Below the pieces are notes generated by a model that saw only the letters and a list, made by a program, of their open reading frames with translations, searched no databases and was not told the DNA's origin. A stretch of 64,000 nucleotides of DNA from Hyaloraphidium curvatum (lineage: Eukaryota > Monoblepharomycota > Hyaloraphidiomycetes > Hyaloraphidiales > Hyaloraphidiaceae). Position numbers and translations under genes: made by a program. The first letter of the stretch is position 1. Every line of letters starts with the position of its first letter. Where the stretch lies: contig JAIVFI010000035.1 of the NCBI GenBank assembly GCA_025558095.1, positions 62,001 to 126,000 on the forward strand. The letters run 5' to 3'. This document shows positions 32,894-42,126 of this stretch, one piece after another.

Positions 32894-34912
32894 TCAACAG
32901 TCCCATTGCATGCGTGGTTTCTCCAGGTCCTTCCACCTGGTCAGTTTCCACCATTCCAGAGTCTTCCTAGAGTATCTGGCTCTTCCATTGGTCACATGCT
33001 CTCCTCCTTTAGAGTCCATCCAGTTGTCCTTCAAGCTTGTTGGCAAAGCACTCTGATGATGTCCTTGCAACACCTCCTCCACGTGTCCCGTGTTGACTGG
33101 ATCAAAAGCACATCTCCCAGAAAGTGATTCACCAACAGCAAGTTTCCCAGAAAGTGAGTCACCCTTCATCACTCCCCCTGAATCGCTTTCTTCTGCTCCT
33201 TCCAGGAATGGGTCATTCCCTGTACAGTGCCCAAGAACATCTGTATCACCAATACCCTTTGTCTCTGGTTCACCACCCTCAGGATCCAGTTTGTTGCAAG
33301 CATCAGATCTCACAGACTCTCCATGCAGCTCCACCTCCTCCTGAATCATGTCTGGTTCGGAGTGATCTTCCATCAAAATGTCCCTGTCAAGTTCGCAAAG
33401 CAGCTGTCCATTTGCATCTTTAGTCTCCTTTCCCAAGTCAGCAACAAAATCTGTTTCAGCATCTCCATTCTGAACCAAATTCAAATCCCCCTGGTTATCC
33501 GGCATGTTCAAATCGTCTTGCATGAGTGTCTGCTGCATCCCTCCATATGATGCGTCCAGAATCTCAGCTCTGCTGAAAGTACTTCCACTTCCAGAGTCAG
33601 ACCCTCCACTGGTCAGGTCACATGCCTCATGTCCTTCGAAATCAGAGCCTCTAGCTCCCTCTGCAAGGTATGGATCGTCCTCCACGATCTCTGCGTTCAT
33701 CTGATACGAGCCGTTGTGCAAACTCAGTGTTCCCATGAGTCCACCCTCTGGGGAAAGAATATTGCCACCCTCTGGGCCCAACAGCACCAGGAATCCCATC
33801 TTCACCACGCTCTCAATCGATGGCAATGCTCCACATCGATCTCCAATGTTTGCATCCTCCATCAAAGTGATGATCTTCCCTGTCAAGAACCTCAGTTGTG
33901 TCTTCTGAATACCGCCCGCCATCGCCGATCCCTTCGTGGTCCCAAAGTCACGTAGGCCACAAACATCCTCTCCAAAAAGTGGTTCCTCGACCTCCAACAC
34001 GTTCCTAGACGCGTTATTTTCCTCCATGGTCCTGTCCCCGAGAGCATTCACGTGTGCTGCCTTCCTGGAACCCTCCAGCACTTCGCGCCCGCGCTCCTCC
34101 CCGTGGAACGCGTTCTCCTTCCAATCCTTGACTCCCAGTGCCACTACCATATCCACGAGGTTCTCCTTGATCAGATTATCGTCCAAGGTAAGCTCCATCT
34201 GCTTCTCCTCACGCGCATTGGTCTCCGCGATCCTCTTACAGAGTGTCTCCCAGTGTCCAGGTTCCCCGCACCGAAGACACGCGTTTCCGCGGTGTAAGCA
34301 ATTCCTGGCGTAATGCCCAACCTCTCCACACATATAGCAAGCGTTTCTCGACGCGTTTCTCGTGCTTCCACGTGATTGATCACCACCTCGCTCGACACCG
34401 CGTCGTTTCTGACCTCTGACACGTTTTCCATCGCCATCTCGGCCTCCCTTGGATGCTCCTCCATCTGATCTTCGAGTTTCCACGGTCGATTGTGCTCCCT
34501 GGCACTCCTCATTGGCGCTCCGTCCCGCTGTGCCTTCAGACGTGTTCCAGAGTTCGTTCTCCCTCGCGAATTTCCTCTCCAGACCGTCCCAGATCTCCCT
34601 GGCAGTGTCCACAGAGAAGAATACACGTTGCAGTGCCCTTGGTAGAGTCTCCAGGATCAATCCCTGGGCCACTTGGTCGTGTCCAATCCATTCGTCCATG
34701 TCCTTGGTCGTGGCCCCTGCCACACCCACAGTTGGCTTTGCCATTGCTCCTGTCACGTAGGGCAACAGTCCTTCTATCTGGAGCTTCTTTTCCATCGCAA
34801 GCTTCCAGTCTCGGAGGTTCCTTCCGTCCTCCCTGAGAATGGTCCCCTGTACCACTCTCCATGTTCTGCCTCCCATCGTGAACTCAATTCCACGATCCCG
34901 CAAGCTCCTCAT
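32894..34912 (-). CDS. copia-type Gag with protease remnant (672 aa)
   Basis: First ATG of the frame is 34912 (MRSLRDRGIEFTMGG). Gag part: DEWIGHDQVAQGLILETLP and FSVDTAREIWDGLERKF, as in UBN2-type copia Gags; then two CCHC knuckles CYMCGEVGHYARNC and CLRCGEPGHWETLC (about 215-250). After these, LTGKIITLMEDANIGD and FLVLLGPEGGNILSPEGG align in pattern with the region after the protease in the full copia polyprotein, but the DSG catalytic triplet is absent. The C-terminal 250 residues are acidic, of unknown origin. The ORF is intact over 2 kb, suggesting selection for Gag production. Confidence 0.8.
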   Translation of the reverse strand: MRSLRDRGIEFTMGGRTWRVVQGTILREDGRNLRDWKLAMEKKLQIEGLLPYVTGAMAKPTVGVAGATTKDMDEWIGHDQVAQGLILETLPRALQRVFFSVDTAREIWDGLERKFARENELWNTSEGTAGRSANEECQGAQSTVETRRSDGGASKGGRDGDGKRVRGQKRRGVERGGDQSRGSTRNASRNACYMCGEVGHYARNCLHRGNACLRCGEPGHWETLCKRIAETNAREEKQMELTLDDNLIKENLVDMVVALGVKDWKENAFHGEERGREVLEGSRKAAHVNALGDRTMEENNASRNVLEVEEPLFGEDVCGLRDFGTTKGSAMAGGIQKTQLRFLTGKIITLMEDANIGDRCGALPSIESVVKMGFLVLLGPEGGNILSPEGGLMGTLSLHNGSYQMNAEIVEDDPYLAEGARGSDFEGHEACDLTSGGSDSGSGSTFSRAEILDASYGGMQQTLMQDDLNMPDNQGDLNLVQNGDAETDFVADLGKETKDANGQLLCELDRDILMEDHSEPDMIQEEVELHGESVRSDACNKLDPEGGEPETKGIGDTDVLGHCTGNDPFLEGAEESDSGGVMKGDSLSGKLAVGESLSGRCAFDPVNTGHVEEVLQGHHQSALPTSLKDNWMDSKGGEHVTNGRARYSRKTLEWWKLTRWKDLEKPRMQWDC

Positions 34913-35049
34913 CTTGAGCACGCTCTCTTTCAGCGTTCTCCAACCTGTCCAGGCAGTTCCAGAACCAGCGTTGGTAGATTGCGGCTCCCCCGGCTATGTG
35001 CGCCACCCGGCAACTTCACAGCCGCATCTTTCGTCTTTCACAACCCTTT

Positions 35050-35061
35050 GGGCTCATAACC
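35050..35061 (-). other. primer-binding site matching initiator tRNA anticodon arm
   Basis: Plus-strand GGGCTCATAACC abuts the 5' LTR exactly. This is the anticodon-arm sequence of fungal/plant-type initiator tRNA-Met, as used by copia-like half-tRNA primers. Confidence 0.65.
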
Positions 35062-35285
35062 TGTTGGAGTGGCTATGGGGCGTGGGGAAGACGTAGCCCC
35101 AGTGGTCTGAACCGGGTCAGAACTCAGATGGACGGGATGGGGAGAGGGACAGTTTCACGTTGACCCGTTGTCCATTCCCTTGCGATGACAAGTCCCTAGA
35201 TGACCCCTCCGGTCGTACCCAAGTATCCCCACACGCCAATAGACTCCCTATTGAGATAGAATCGAAGCAACAATCCATTCCAACA
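35062..35285 (-). repeat. copia-relative 5' LTR
   Basis: Partner of 32286-32509; followed by TSD copy ATCAC. Confidence 0.95.
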
Positions 35286-35355
35286 ATCACTGCTAAGCCT
35301 TCCATTGCCACAGATTGGTGGTATCGTGGTGAATTTATGCGAGCATACGGTTGTT
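35286..35355 (+). pseudogene. last Helitron gene piece
   Basis: Reads in frame from 32285 across the ATCAC duplication as TAKPSIATDWWYRGEFMRAYGC and then a stop; WYRGE resembles the block after the Rep domain. No helicase follows, so the Helitron is truncated here. Confidence 0.5.
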
Positions 35356-35747
35356 GAGCGACACCCATTGGGTGGCAGCGCGACCCCAACAAACAGTGCG
35401 ACTTCCAGCAAGTGAATGCGCGCCCCCCTCCCAGCAGAGCCCGCAATAGGCTGCGGCGAGCTTCCGCAAGCCACCAGCGGCACCACCGGGCCGGGCCGGA
35501 CGCGCCGGTGGGCGGGGCGAGCGCGGCAGCGGGCTCCCGCGTGGCAACCGCCGACCGAACGGTCCCAATTCGCGCTCGCCGCCAACACCCAGACGCAGCA
35601 ACCAACCAAAGCGGCGCAATTCGGAATTGGTTTGAAGGTTGCGCGGACGGGCAGGACGTGGTTCCGTTGACGATTCCCGCGTGGAGCGGCAGCACTCTCC
35701 AAGGACCATAAGGCCCCGCGGCCAATTCGGCATCTTTCCGAATGGAA
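35356..35747. other. GC-rich non-coding stretch
   Basis: Contains a short palindrome (CACCCATTGGGTG, about 35364) and no supported ORF. Probably the 3' flank or terminal region of the MULE; I could not find a matching inverted repeat on its other side. Confidence 0.35.
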
Positions 35748-38700
35748 TCACTCCTCGACATAGAAAGCGTACCGCAACGACCCGCCCCCGTCCCTTGTCG
35801 CCCTGCACGTGGGGTCCATCTCCTCCCACACCCCGGGTCTGCCTTTGCGATCGATCCATTGAAAGATCCTCGCCCCGCTCCCGTCCCGACACCACACGTC
35901 GCCTTCATTTTCCAACCACCACGTCCGCCAGTTCTTGCCACCGTAGATTGCACCAACAAAGCGGTACTGCTTGATTGTCTTGTCTATCGTTGGGATCTTG
36001 GACACCTGAGGTAGGTCACACTCCAGGCCACTCTCAAAGGCAAACGTGATCAGCGGCGGGGAGCCTGCCGAGTTCTTGGCCCGCTGCCCTCTGCAACCCT
36101 CCCTGCACGGTGGCCGCCTCCGTCGACCTGCCTTGTCGAGCAGACTGAAGAGCGCAACGGTAAACGGAGATGGCAGCCAGTCCTCGCCGAACTGCGCCTG
36201 TGCCCCAGCCAAACCGCTATGTGTGCACTCCAGCACGCCACCCTTCACTTGCAGCTCCGCGGGTGTCGAACAACCGCACCCGTAGACCATCTTCCACACG
36301 CTCCCGGGAGCGCCAAAGAGATGCTGAATCACCCGTCCGAGCGCCTCCTCGCCTTCGACTTTGTCGCTGACGGTGCGCACGTACTGATGTACCAACAGAT
36401 CCCGGATGTAGCTCAGCTCATGCCGCGGCAGCGGGCGCCAATGACGGGCAAAGTCCTCCAGTTCCGCAAACGTCGTCTTGTCGTGCAGCATGCTCTTGAC
36501 AAGCCTCGGAAGCCCCGGATAGCACGCACGGAAGAGCGCAGGGAAGAGCGCGGCCAGCGTATCAGCCCACCGCCACCGCGACACCTCCAAAGACCGCCCG
36601 CTGGCGACGTAGACGAGGAGGTTTGCCTTGACCGGCGATACCGTGCCGTCCCACCCGCCGAGCGTGACCGGTGTGCGCACCAGGCCGTCGCCGACCGCGG
36701 TTTCGCCGGTGTGCAGCGGCCGAGCAGGCTTCCTGTACTTGCGCCCCACGTGCAGCGGCTCCGGCGAGACGCGCTGCTCCCTGCGGTTGTCGACCTTGCG
36801 CAGCGGTTTATCCCGATCGCCGGGGAGCCCTTCGTCGCTCCCAAGCCGGCGGCGCCACGCCAACTCCGGGTCCTCGTCCTCGCTCTCGGCGATCGGCGCC
36901 AGCGGCTCCTCGGAAGGCGACCGTGCGCGCAGCAACCGACGGGACGGGGGAGGCGGTGGTGGAGAGGGTGATCGTGGCGCGCGTTCAGCCAAGATTGACT
37001 CCTGGGCCGCCAATGCACGTCTTGACTTCTTGCGACGCGGCACCACAGCGGGGCGCTCCGCGGGAGGCACAGGAGGGGGCGACGGCGGGTGGTAGTCGTC
37101 AAAGACGGGACCTTGAGGCTGGTTTGGGGCGTCGAAGGCGTCGGCGGAAGCCTCACGCTCGTCGTGCACGGGCGGGTCGTCCAGAAAGTCCTGCTCCGGC
37201 CTTTCGCGGAAGGTGTGCGCGGGCTCCTCGTCCTGCGCGTCGCCGACCCAGTCGTCGTCGTCGCCTTTGTCCTGTCCGGAGTCCTGGTCCATGTCACCCG
37301 CCTCCTCCACCTCCGATCGGTCGCCGGCCCGGCCCGCATCCGAAGCGTCGCCTGCTCCTTCCGCGTCAGAAGTGTGGTCCGCCTGCTCCGCCTCCGATCC
37401 GTCGTCCGCATCTTCGGCATCGATCTCGCCCAAGTCGTCGGCGTTGGCAGCAAAAGGATCCGCAAAAGAAGCCCTTTCCGCGCGGGCTGCGGTGTCCACC
37501 GCGCCCTCCAGCGCAACGAAGGGCCCCATCTTGGAATGCTGCAAGGCTGCGTGGTAGTGTTTGCAATCGATCGACGTATTGCCGCCGCAACAGCCCGGGG
37601 CCGAGCACGGCAGCTCGCCCGGAGACAGGGTGCCCACCGGCCCAAGGATGACGACCGCCTGGTCACCGTTGCTCCGCCTCACGTGGAACACCCGATGTGG
37701 GGTGACTTCGACGACGTGCCCCGCCTCCCAGAGCGCCAAGCCCTCTGCCATGGCCTTCTTCACATCGCGGTTGAGCGGCCGCTTCCCCGCACGATCGCGC
37801 GCTTCGCAGTAGTCCCAAACGCGCATGAGCTTCACGATCGCGGTGATAAAGTGGAACGATCCGCGCAAGATCACGCGATCCAGCACCCTCCACGCTGCTT
37901 CTGTGGGGTTGTTGGTGAAGATCATCTTGATGTCGATGTCCTCGGGGAGCAAGTAGCGGGCGGTCAGCGGCTTCCAGAGATCGCAAAGCCAGTTCCTCCG
38001 AAGGTAAAAGCAGATGCTTCTCACAATGTCCGCACGATGGCCGCCGGCCTGTGTGTGCTTTTGCACGATCTGCGGAACGGTCAATTCCAGCAGTTCCTTG
38101 ACCCGGGTGTCCCAATCCTCATCGTCGACGGCCCTGCGGCACAGATCGACGAAAGCCCTGCCCACGGCCTTGCGGATCTTGTTTGGGATCTTGGTCTCCG
38201 TCGGCCGGGCTTCTTGCGCCCCCTCCTCCTCCTCGTCTCCCTCCCCGTGATCGACCTTTTCGTGCCGGCGGAACGCCTGTAGAATGTGAAATGTGCATAG
38301 TCGGCACAGAATGTCGTCGCCAAAGATGGCCTTCAGGGCATTCAGCTCCGCGCGCGACTTGTCCAGCACCCAGCACCGCGGACTCCACCCTTCTGCCGCG
38401 CGCTCGACGTCCGCACGGGCGCTGCGCAGCGCCACAGGCCATTCGCGACGTGGCTTGTACAGGAGATCGCGGGCAAAGCGCCGCACCCGCTTCCGGAACC
38501 AGTCCAAGAACGCCTCCAGTACGGGTTGGCGGATGTTGGTTGACACCAGCAGGGTGAGTGGCCGCCCCTGCCCCGTGTTTGGATCAATTGCAACCAACCC
38601 CGTGACGGGCATCCGATCCGAGGTTTTGCGCCGGAAGGAGGTATCGATGCCCACGTAGAGCCAGTAGAGGACAGCATAGACAAAGCCGGTTTCGCTGGTG

Positions 38701-39796
38701 AACGCGCAGGCAAACTGCTTCAGCCGCCCCTCTTCGGCGTCAAAGTTGATGAGGCACACAGTGTCGGGATGGTCGCTCGCCAGCTTCAGCAGTAGTGCAT
38801 GGGTCGGGGCACCGACCGCATTGCGCCGCGCGCGGGCGGCGATGGCCTTGAGCGTCTCCAGCTTGATGCCGCCGCGATCGTTGATCTCCTTGGCGTATTC
38901 GGCGAGGAACGACGCCGGGGTCGTGCCGCTGCGGAGGAAGTAGGCATAGGCGTCTCGCCGCAGGATGGCCGAAGACCGCCCTCGCTCATCTTGTGGCGGA
39001 GGCGGATGGTAGCCGCGCACAAAGATGTGGGCGCGGTGAATGTCGTTCGCATAGATTACTATCCTGGAGAAAGGGTCAGAGGCCGACGATGATCGCTGCA
39101 CCAAACACCTCACCTCATTTCGAACGGGCATGCGTCTCCGGTCGGCGGACACGAAGGCAGACCGCAGCAGCGAAAAGAGAAGCCAGCGACGCGGTATCCC
39201 TTCTCTATCGCCGCGGCGATGGCCGCGGGCGCTGCGTCCGGGTTCGCGTCGACGGCGAGCTCCACTTCCCGGGGGTCCCGCCTCCGCGGATCCTCCCCGA
39301 GGTAGCGTACGATGAACGGAGGAGTGCCGGCTTTGGACTTTTTGGCGCCGCTGCACTGCTGGAAGCGGTAGCCGAGGTCGTCCAACCACTCCGGCAATTC
39401 CGAAAGCCGAACAGGCGCCCCTTCATCGTCGCCCCATTCAACAAAGTCCGGTCCTTCAGTCGGCTTCGGCGGTCCGCCACCGCTCCTGCGAGGGGCGCGC
39501 ACGGCTGGAGAGGAGGCGGGCGTCCGGTTCCGGGATTCGAAGGCCTTCTGCGCGGCCAATCGCGCGGCGGAAGTTCTCCCGGCAAAGGAGGCCGGACTTT
39601 CACTCGAAAACGACACCAGCGCCGCGGGTGCAGGCGTGCTTTCGCGGTCGCTGTCGTTTACTTCGGCAGCAGCGGGGGCGAATAGCCGGGCCCGCTTCTT
39701 GCGCGGTCCACGCACAGACGCCGCCGCGCCTGTTCCGCCGACACTGCTCTCGGCATCGCCATCGGCGATTTCAGCGGCACGCTTGCGCGGTGGCAT
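35748..39796 (-). CDS. MULE-type DDE transposase with SWIM zinc finger, two exons (1,332 aa)
   Basis: Exons 39796-39114 and 39063-35748, joined by a 50-nt intron (ATGAG^GTGAGG ... CTCTGACCC branch ... CTCCAG^G). The N-terminal 130 residues are basic/Ser-rich (PPRKRAAE); a Cys-rich segment RCCGLPSCPPTGDACP spans the end of exon 1. The DDE core shows YVGIDTSF (first Asp, about residue 366), then WVLDKSRAELNALKAIFGD and LCRLCTFHILQAF (about 462-490), the MULE pattern with C/H after the second Asp. A SWIM finger CSAPGCCGGN ... CKHYHAAL is near 715. A long acidic linker leads to a 350-residue C-terminal domain with more Cys/His (CREGCRGQ), not recognised. The frame is intact. TIRs were not identified. 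Confidence 0.8.
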
Positions 39797-40270
39797 CGGC
39801 ACTTGCGGCCGAGATTCGTTGGTTTGGAAAAGCTGCCCCGGACTCAGCAAGCCGTGCCACCCGAGCCAGGGCAAGTGCGCCCCCCTCCCTCTCCCAATCA
39901 AATCACGCGGCCGTATAAACGCAAACGGAGGAGCGTGAACAGCAGCAACCGCCCAACTTCGTTGAACCTCTGCATTCGCATCACGAAACAGAGATCTCCG
40001 CTAATCTTGCGAATCGGCGCCACCTGCGGCTGCAATTGCCAATGCCGCTCACCGCCGCTCTCCCGCGGCCGCCGACGCCTCTGCCGCTGATGCCGCCTTG
40101 CTGCCAGTGCGCCCGGGCGCTGACCGACGCATCTGAAGTTGCGGATGTCTCCGGGCCCCGATCGACGCCTCTGCATCGAATGCCAGCGCTCCTCTGCGAT
40201 CCGGACACTGCCGGACGTCGTGAATCGTACGCAGGATGGGGGTGCGGAGCGTCACGTCCGCTTGATTGGT
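39797..40270. other. non-coding, 5' flank of the MULE gene
   Basis: 474 bp with a pyrimidine-rich run (about 39879-39897) next to the MULE start; no gene or repeat recognised. Confidence 0.35.
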
Positions 40271-40585
40271 CTAGTTCAGACGATCGTAGAAGTACCAGCG
40301 TGCGAATGTCACCGCTAGACCTTGGTGAACTCCAATGAGGTAAATGAAAGCGGGATGGAGGGGAAGGAGTGGAGCAACAAGCACCAAGATGAAGGATATC
40401 CCGAGCAGGGACCATCCAATGAAGGTGTTTGGCCCCAGGTGCCCGTGTTTGCTTGTATCGCTGAAAGGCAACGCAAAGAAGAACATCAGGAACACAATGG
40501 GTGCTGCGACAATGAAGCTCACGATTGCCAGTACTACGTACACCGGGATGTTGACCCGCGTCAGGGCCACAGCTGTGGCCGACAT
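40271..40585 (-). CDS. small membrane protein, three predicted TM helices (104 aa)
   Basis: ATG at 40585: MSATAVALTRVNIPVYVVL. Hydrophobic segments at about residues 12-40, 55-75 and 77-92, short polar loops (SDTSKHGHLGPN) and a basic/aromatic C-terminus (RWYFYDRLN). No family recognised. Lies between the MULE and F-box genes; whether it is host or viral is unclear. Confidence 0.5.
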   Translation of the reverse strand: MSATAVALTRVNIPVYVVLAIVSFIVAAPIVFLMFFFALPFSDTSKHGHLGPNTFIGWSLLGISFILVLVAPLLPLHPAFIYLIGVHQGLAVTFARWYFYDRLN

Positions 40586-40721
40586 TTGATGCAGCCATCT
40601 GCAAACTTCTCCGCCTCCCTGGACTACCACCCGGATTCTCAATCGACGTCTCCGGGCACATTGACGCTTCACCGTCGGGTGCCCGCTGCTCCGACACGTT
40701 GATAGACCATCCGGGCGCCTT

Positions 40722-42050
40722 CTACCGTGGCCATATTCCGATAGCAGCATTCACCGCTTCCATTGCCACATGTACTTCGTTTTCCATGCCGCGCCACTGT
40801 CGATAGTGGGGGGGACCGCCTGCCATCTGGTGCAAAATGTGGCTTATCTCACCAAGCAAGAAGAATGCTCTCCACCGTCGCATGTCTTCCGGATCCACTG
40901 GCTCCCTCCAGTCGGAATGGAGAATGTGTCCGATCTCCCCGCGAAGGCTTTCAGCAAGGCCCTCCAGACCTTCAAAGAGGTCGGGTCCGGCGTCGCGGAA
41001 GCGCAGTTCCTCACACAAAACCCGCGCAACAGAGGGATGCATTGATGGCCTTAGCTCTGTGTCAAGACGACCAGGCACCAGTTTCCGGAGATCAACACGC
41101 CGATGCCCTAGGAGATCGATAAACGGAGCCCAGTCAAACTTTTGCAGCTTTGTTCCGTCGTCGATGTAGGCCTTTGCGACGGAAAGCCAATCCCCGTCGT
41201 TCAACTGGAGCCCCGATACGGGCACCGAAGCAAGCCCGCTTTTGAGGACTGCATGACGCACCGTCCAGCGAACGACTGCACATTGCGCGATCTCTTCCTT
41301 GAAGAACCCCAAGAGACTGCTGAGCTGGTGGTGCGACGCATTTCCCACGTCAAAGCACCTGAGGGATGGTGGAGCCACCAGAGACAGCACATCGTCCAAA
41401 GACAGCCGTTCATCGTCTTCCAAGGGATCCTCCCAAAGACGAACTTGGCAGCGCACCTCCGTGCCCGTCAATGGGTATCTTTCGAGGAAGGCCATCGATA
41501 GACGCGCCCCGGATCTGCAAGCGACGGACGCTTTTTCAAACAAGTCAGGGTCACCGGTGGAGTAGAGAAGCAACAGGTCGTGGGTGCAGACGAGACTCGT
41601 CCTTCCGGGCACTCTGTCGTCCAGCATTCCGAACCACTCGGGGACGCGCTCACGGCGAGCGCTGCACAAGGCATCTTCACGGACGCCGCTCATGATGATG
41701 TCGACGAGAAGGTTGTGAGCGAGTTCCCGGCGCACAGCGGGGAACGCAAGAACCGCAAATGCCAGGTCCCTGTTCTGAGCCTGTCGCGGCCAGTCGCCGT
41801 CGTCAATGAGTCGGGTCAACATGCGTGGTGGAGACATGAGCCAAAACAGACGAATCCCGGCGCCGGTGGGGCCGTGCCGCGCGACGAACGCCGACGCCCG
41901 TGCTCGGGTGTCGAACACGGTTCGGAGGGCCCGGCACGAGATGGACAGGGAGAAGAGGTCCCTCTCCGGGAGGTACGCCGCGATGGCGACGAACACTTCA
42001 CTGGCAAGCGACTCCATTGGGGAGCTCGCCGCCATCGGTTCGATGAACAT
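40722..42050 (-). CDS. F-box-like protein, paralog 1 (442 aa)
   Basis: The N-terminal ESLASEVFVAIAAYLPERD ... LSISCRALRTVF is a degenerate F-box (substrate adaptor of SCF ubiquitin ligases). The rest is a helical domain with no recognised repeats. It matches the next gene throughout: ARHGPTGAGIRLFWL, LFWLM ... NRDLAF, VPEWFGMLDD, TGDPDLFEKA, IAPPSLRCFDV-type (VAPPSLRCFDV), and WREP near the end. The start at 42050 is the first ATG; 42035 and 42016 are alternatives. It ends at IGIWPR. Adjacent tandem paralogs on the same strand, 76 bp apart, indicate local duplication. Confidence 0.7.
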   Translation of the reverse strand: MFIEPMAASSPMESLASEVFVAIAAYLPERDLFSLSISCRALRTVFDTRARASAFVARHGPTGAGIRLFWLMSPPRMLTRLIDDGDWPRQAQNRDLAFAVLAFPAVRRELAHNLLVDIIMSGVREDALCSARRERVPEWFGMLDDRVPGRTSLVCTHDLLLLYSTGDPDLFEKASVACRSGARLSMAFLERYPLTGTEVRCQVRLWEDPLEDDERLSLDDVLSLVAPPSLRCFDVGNASHHQLSSLLGFFKEEIAQCAVVRWTVRHAVLKSGLASVPVSGLQLNDGDWLSVAKAYIDDGTKLQKFDWAPFIDLLGHRRVDLRKLVPGRLDTELRPSMHPSVARVLCEELRFRDAGPDLFEGLEGLAESLRGEIGHILHSDWREPVDPEDMRRWRAFFLLGEISHILHQMAGGPPHYRQWRGMENEVHVAMEAVNAAIGIWPR

Positions 42051-42126
42051 CAGAATTGCAGGTGTTGTTGGGGGGACATCCGCAACTCCAGCCTCACGGT
42101 TCAACCTCCGACGGCACTCAGCAAAT

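Larger units (their letters stand above)
32286..35285 (-). mobile_element. non-autonomous copia relative, gag only, TSD ATCAC
   Basis: LTRs 32286-32509 and 35062-35285 (224 bp each) are close variants of those at 14473 and 19824. TSD ATCAC at 32281-32285 and 35286-35290. Internal 2.55 kb holds one 672-residue Gag-type ORF and no integrase, RT or RNase H. The sequence beside the 3' LTR contains a duplicated copy of the LTR-end/polypurine junction (around 32500-32600). It probably depends on proteins of the full copia element. Confidence 0.9.
14128..35355 (+). mobile_element. Helitron-like element gene, interrupted by four insertions
   Basis: One plus-strand Rep-type gene can be followed through 14473-20047 (copia), 20284-25944 (chromovirus-derived), about 27128-30436 (LINE) and 32286-35285 (copia relative). 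Removing each LTR insertion plus one target-site copy rejoins the reading frame at TGTCG, CCAC and ATCAC. Pieces visible are a Cys-rich N-terminal part (VCGSCARLC), a DUF6570-like block, the HUH Rep block and the tyrosine motif. The C-terminal SF1 helicase expected of an autonomous Helitron is not in the window. Boundaries of the whole element, and hence its termini, are not defined. Confidence 0.65.

Noticed and set aside
39064..39389. N-terminal extension of the long MULE frame
   Set aside because: It reads through the 50-nt intron and the antisense of exon 1; splicing to 39114-39796 gives a proper start and continuous motifs.
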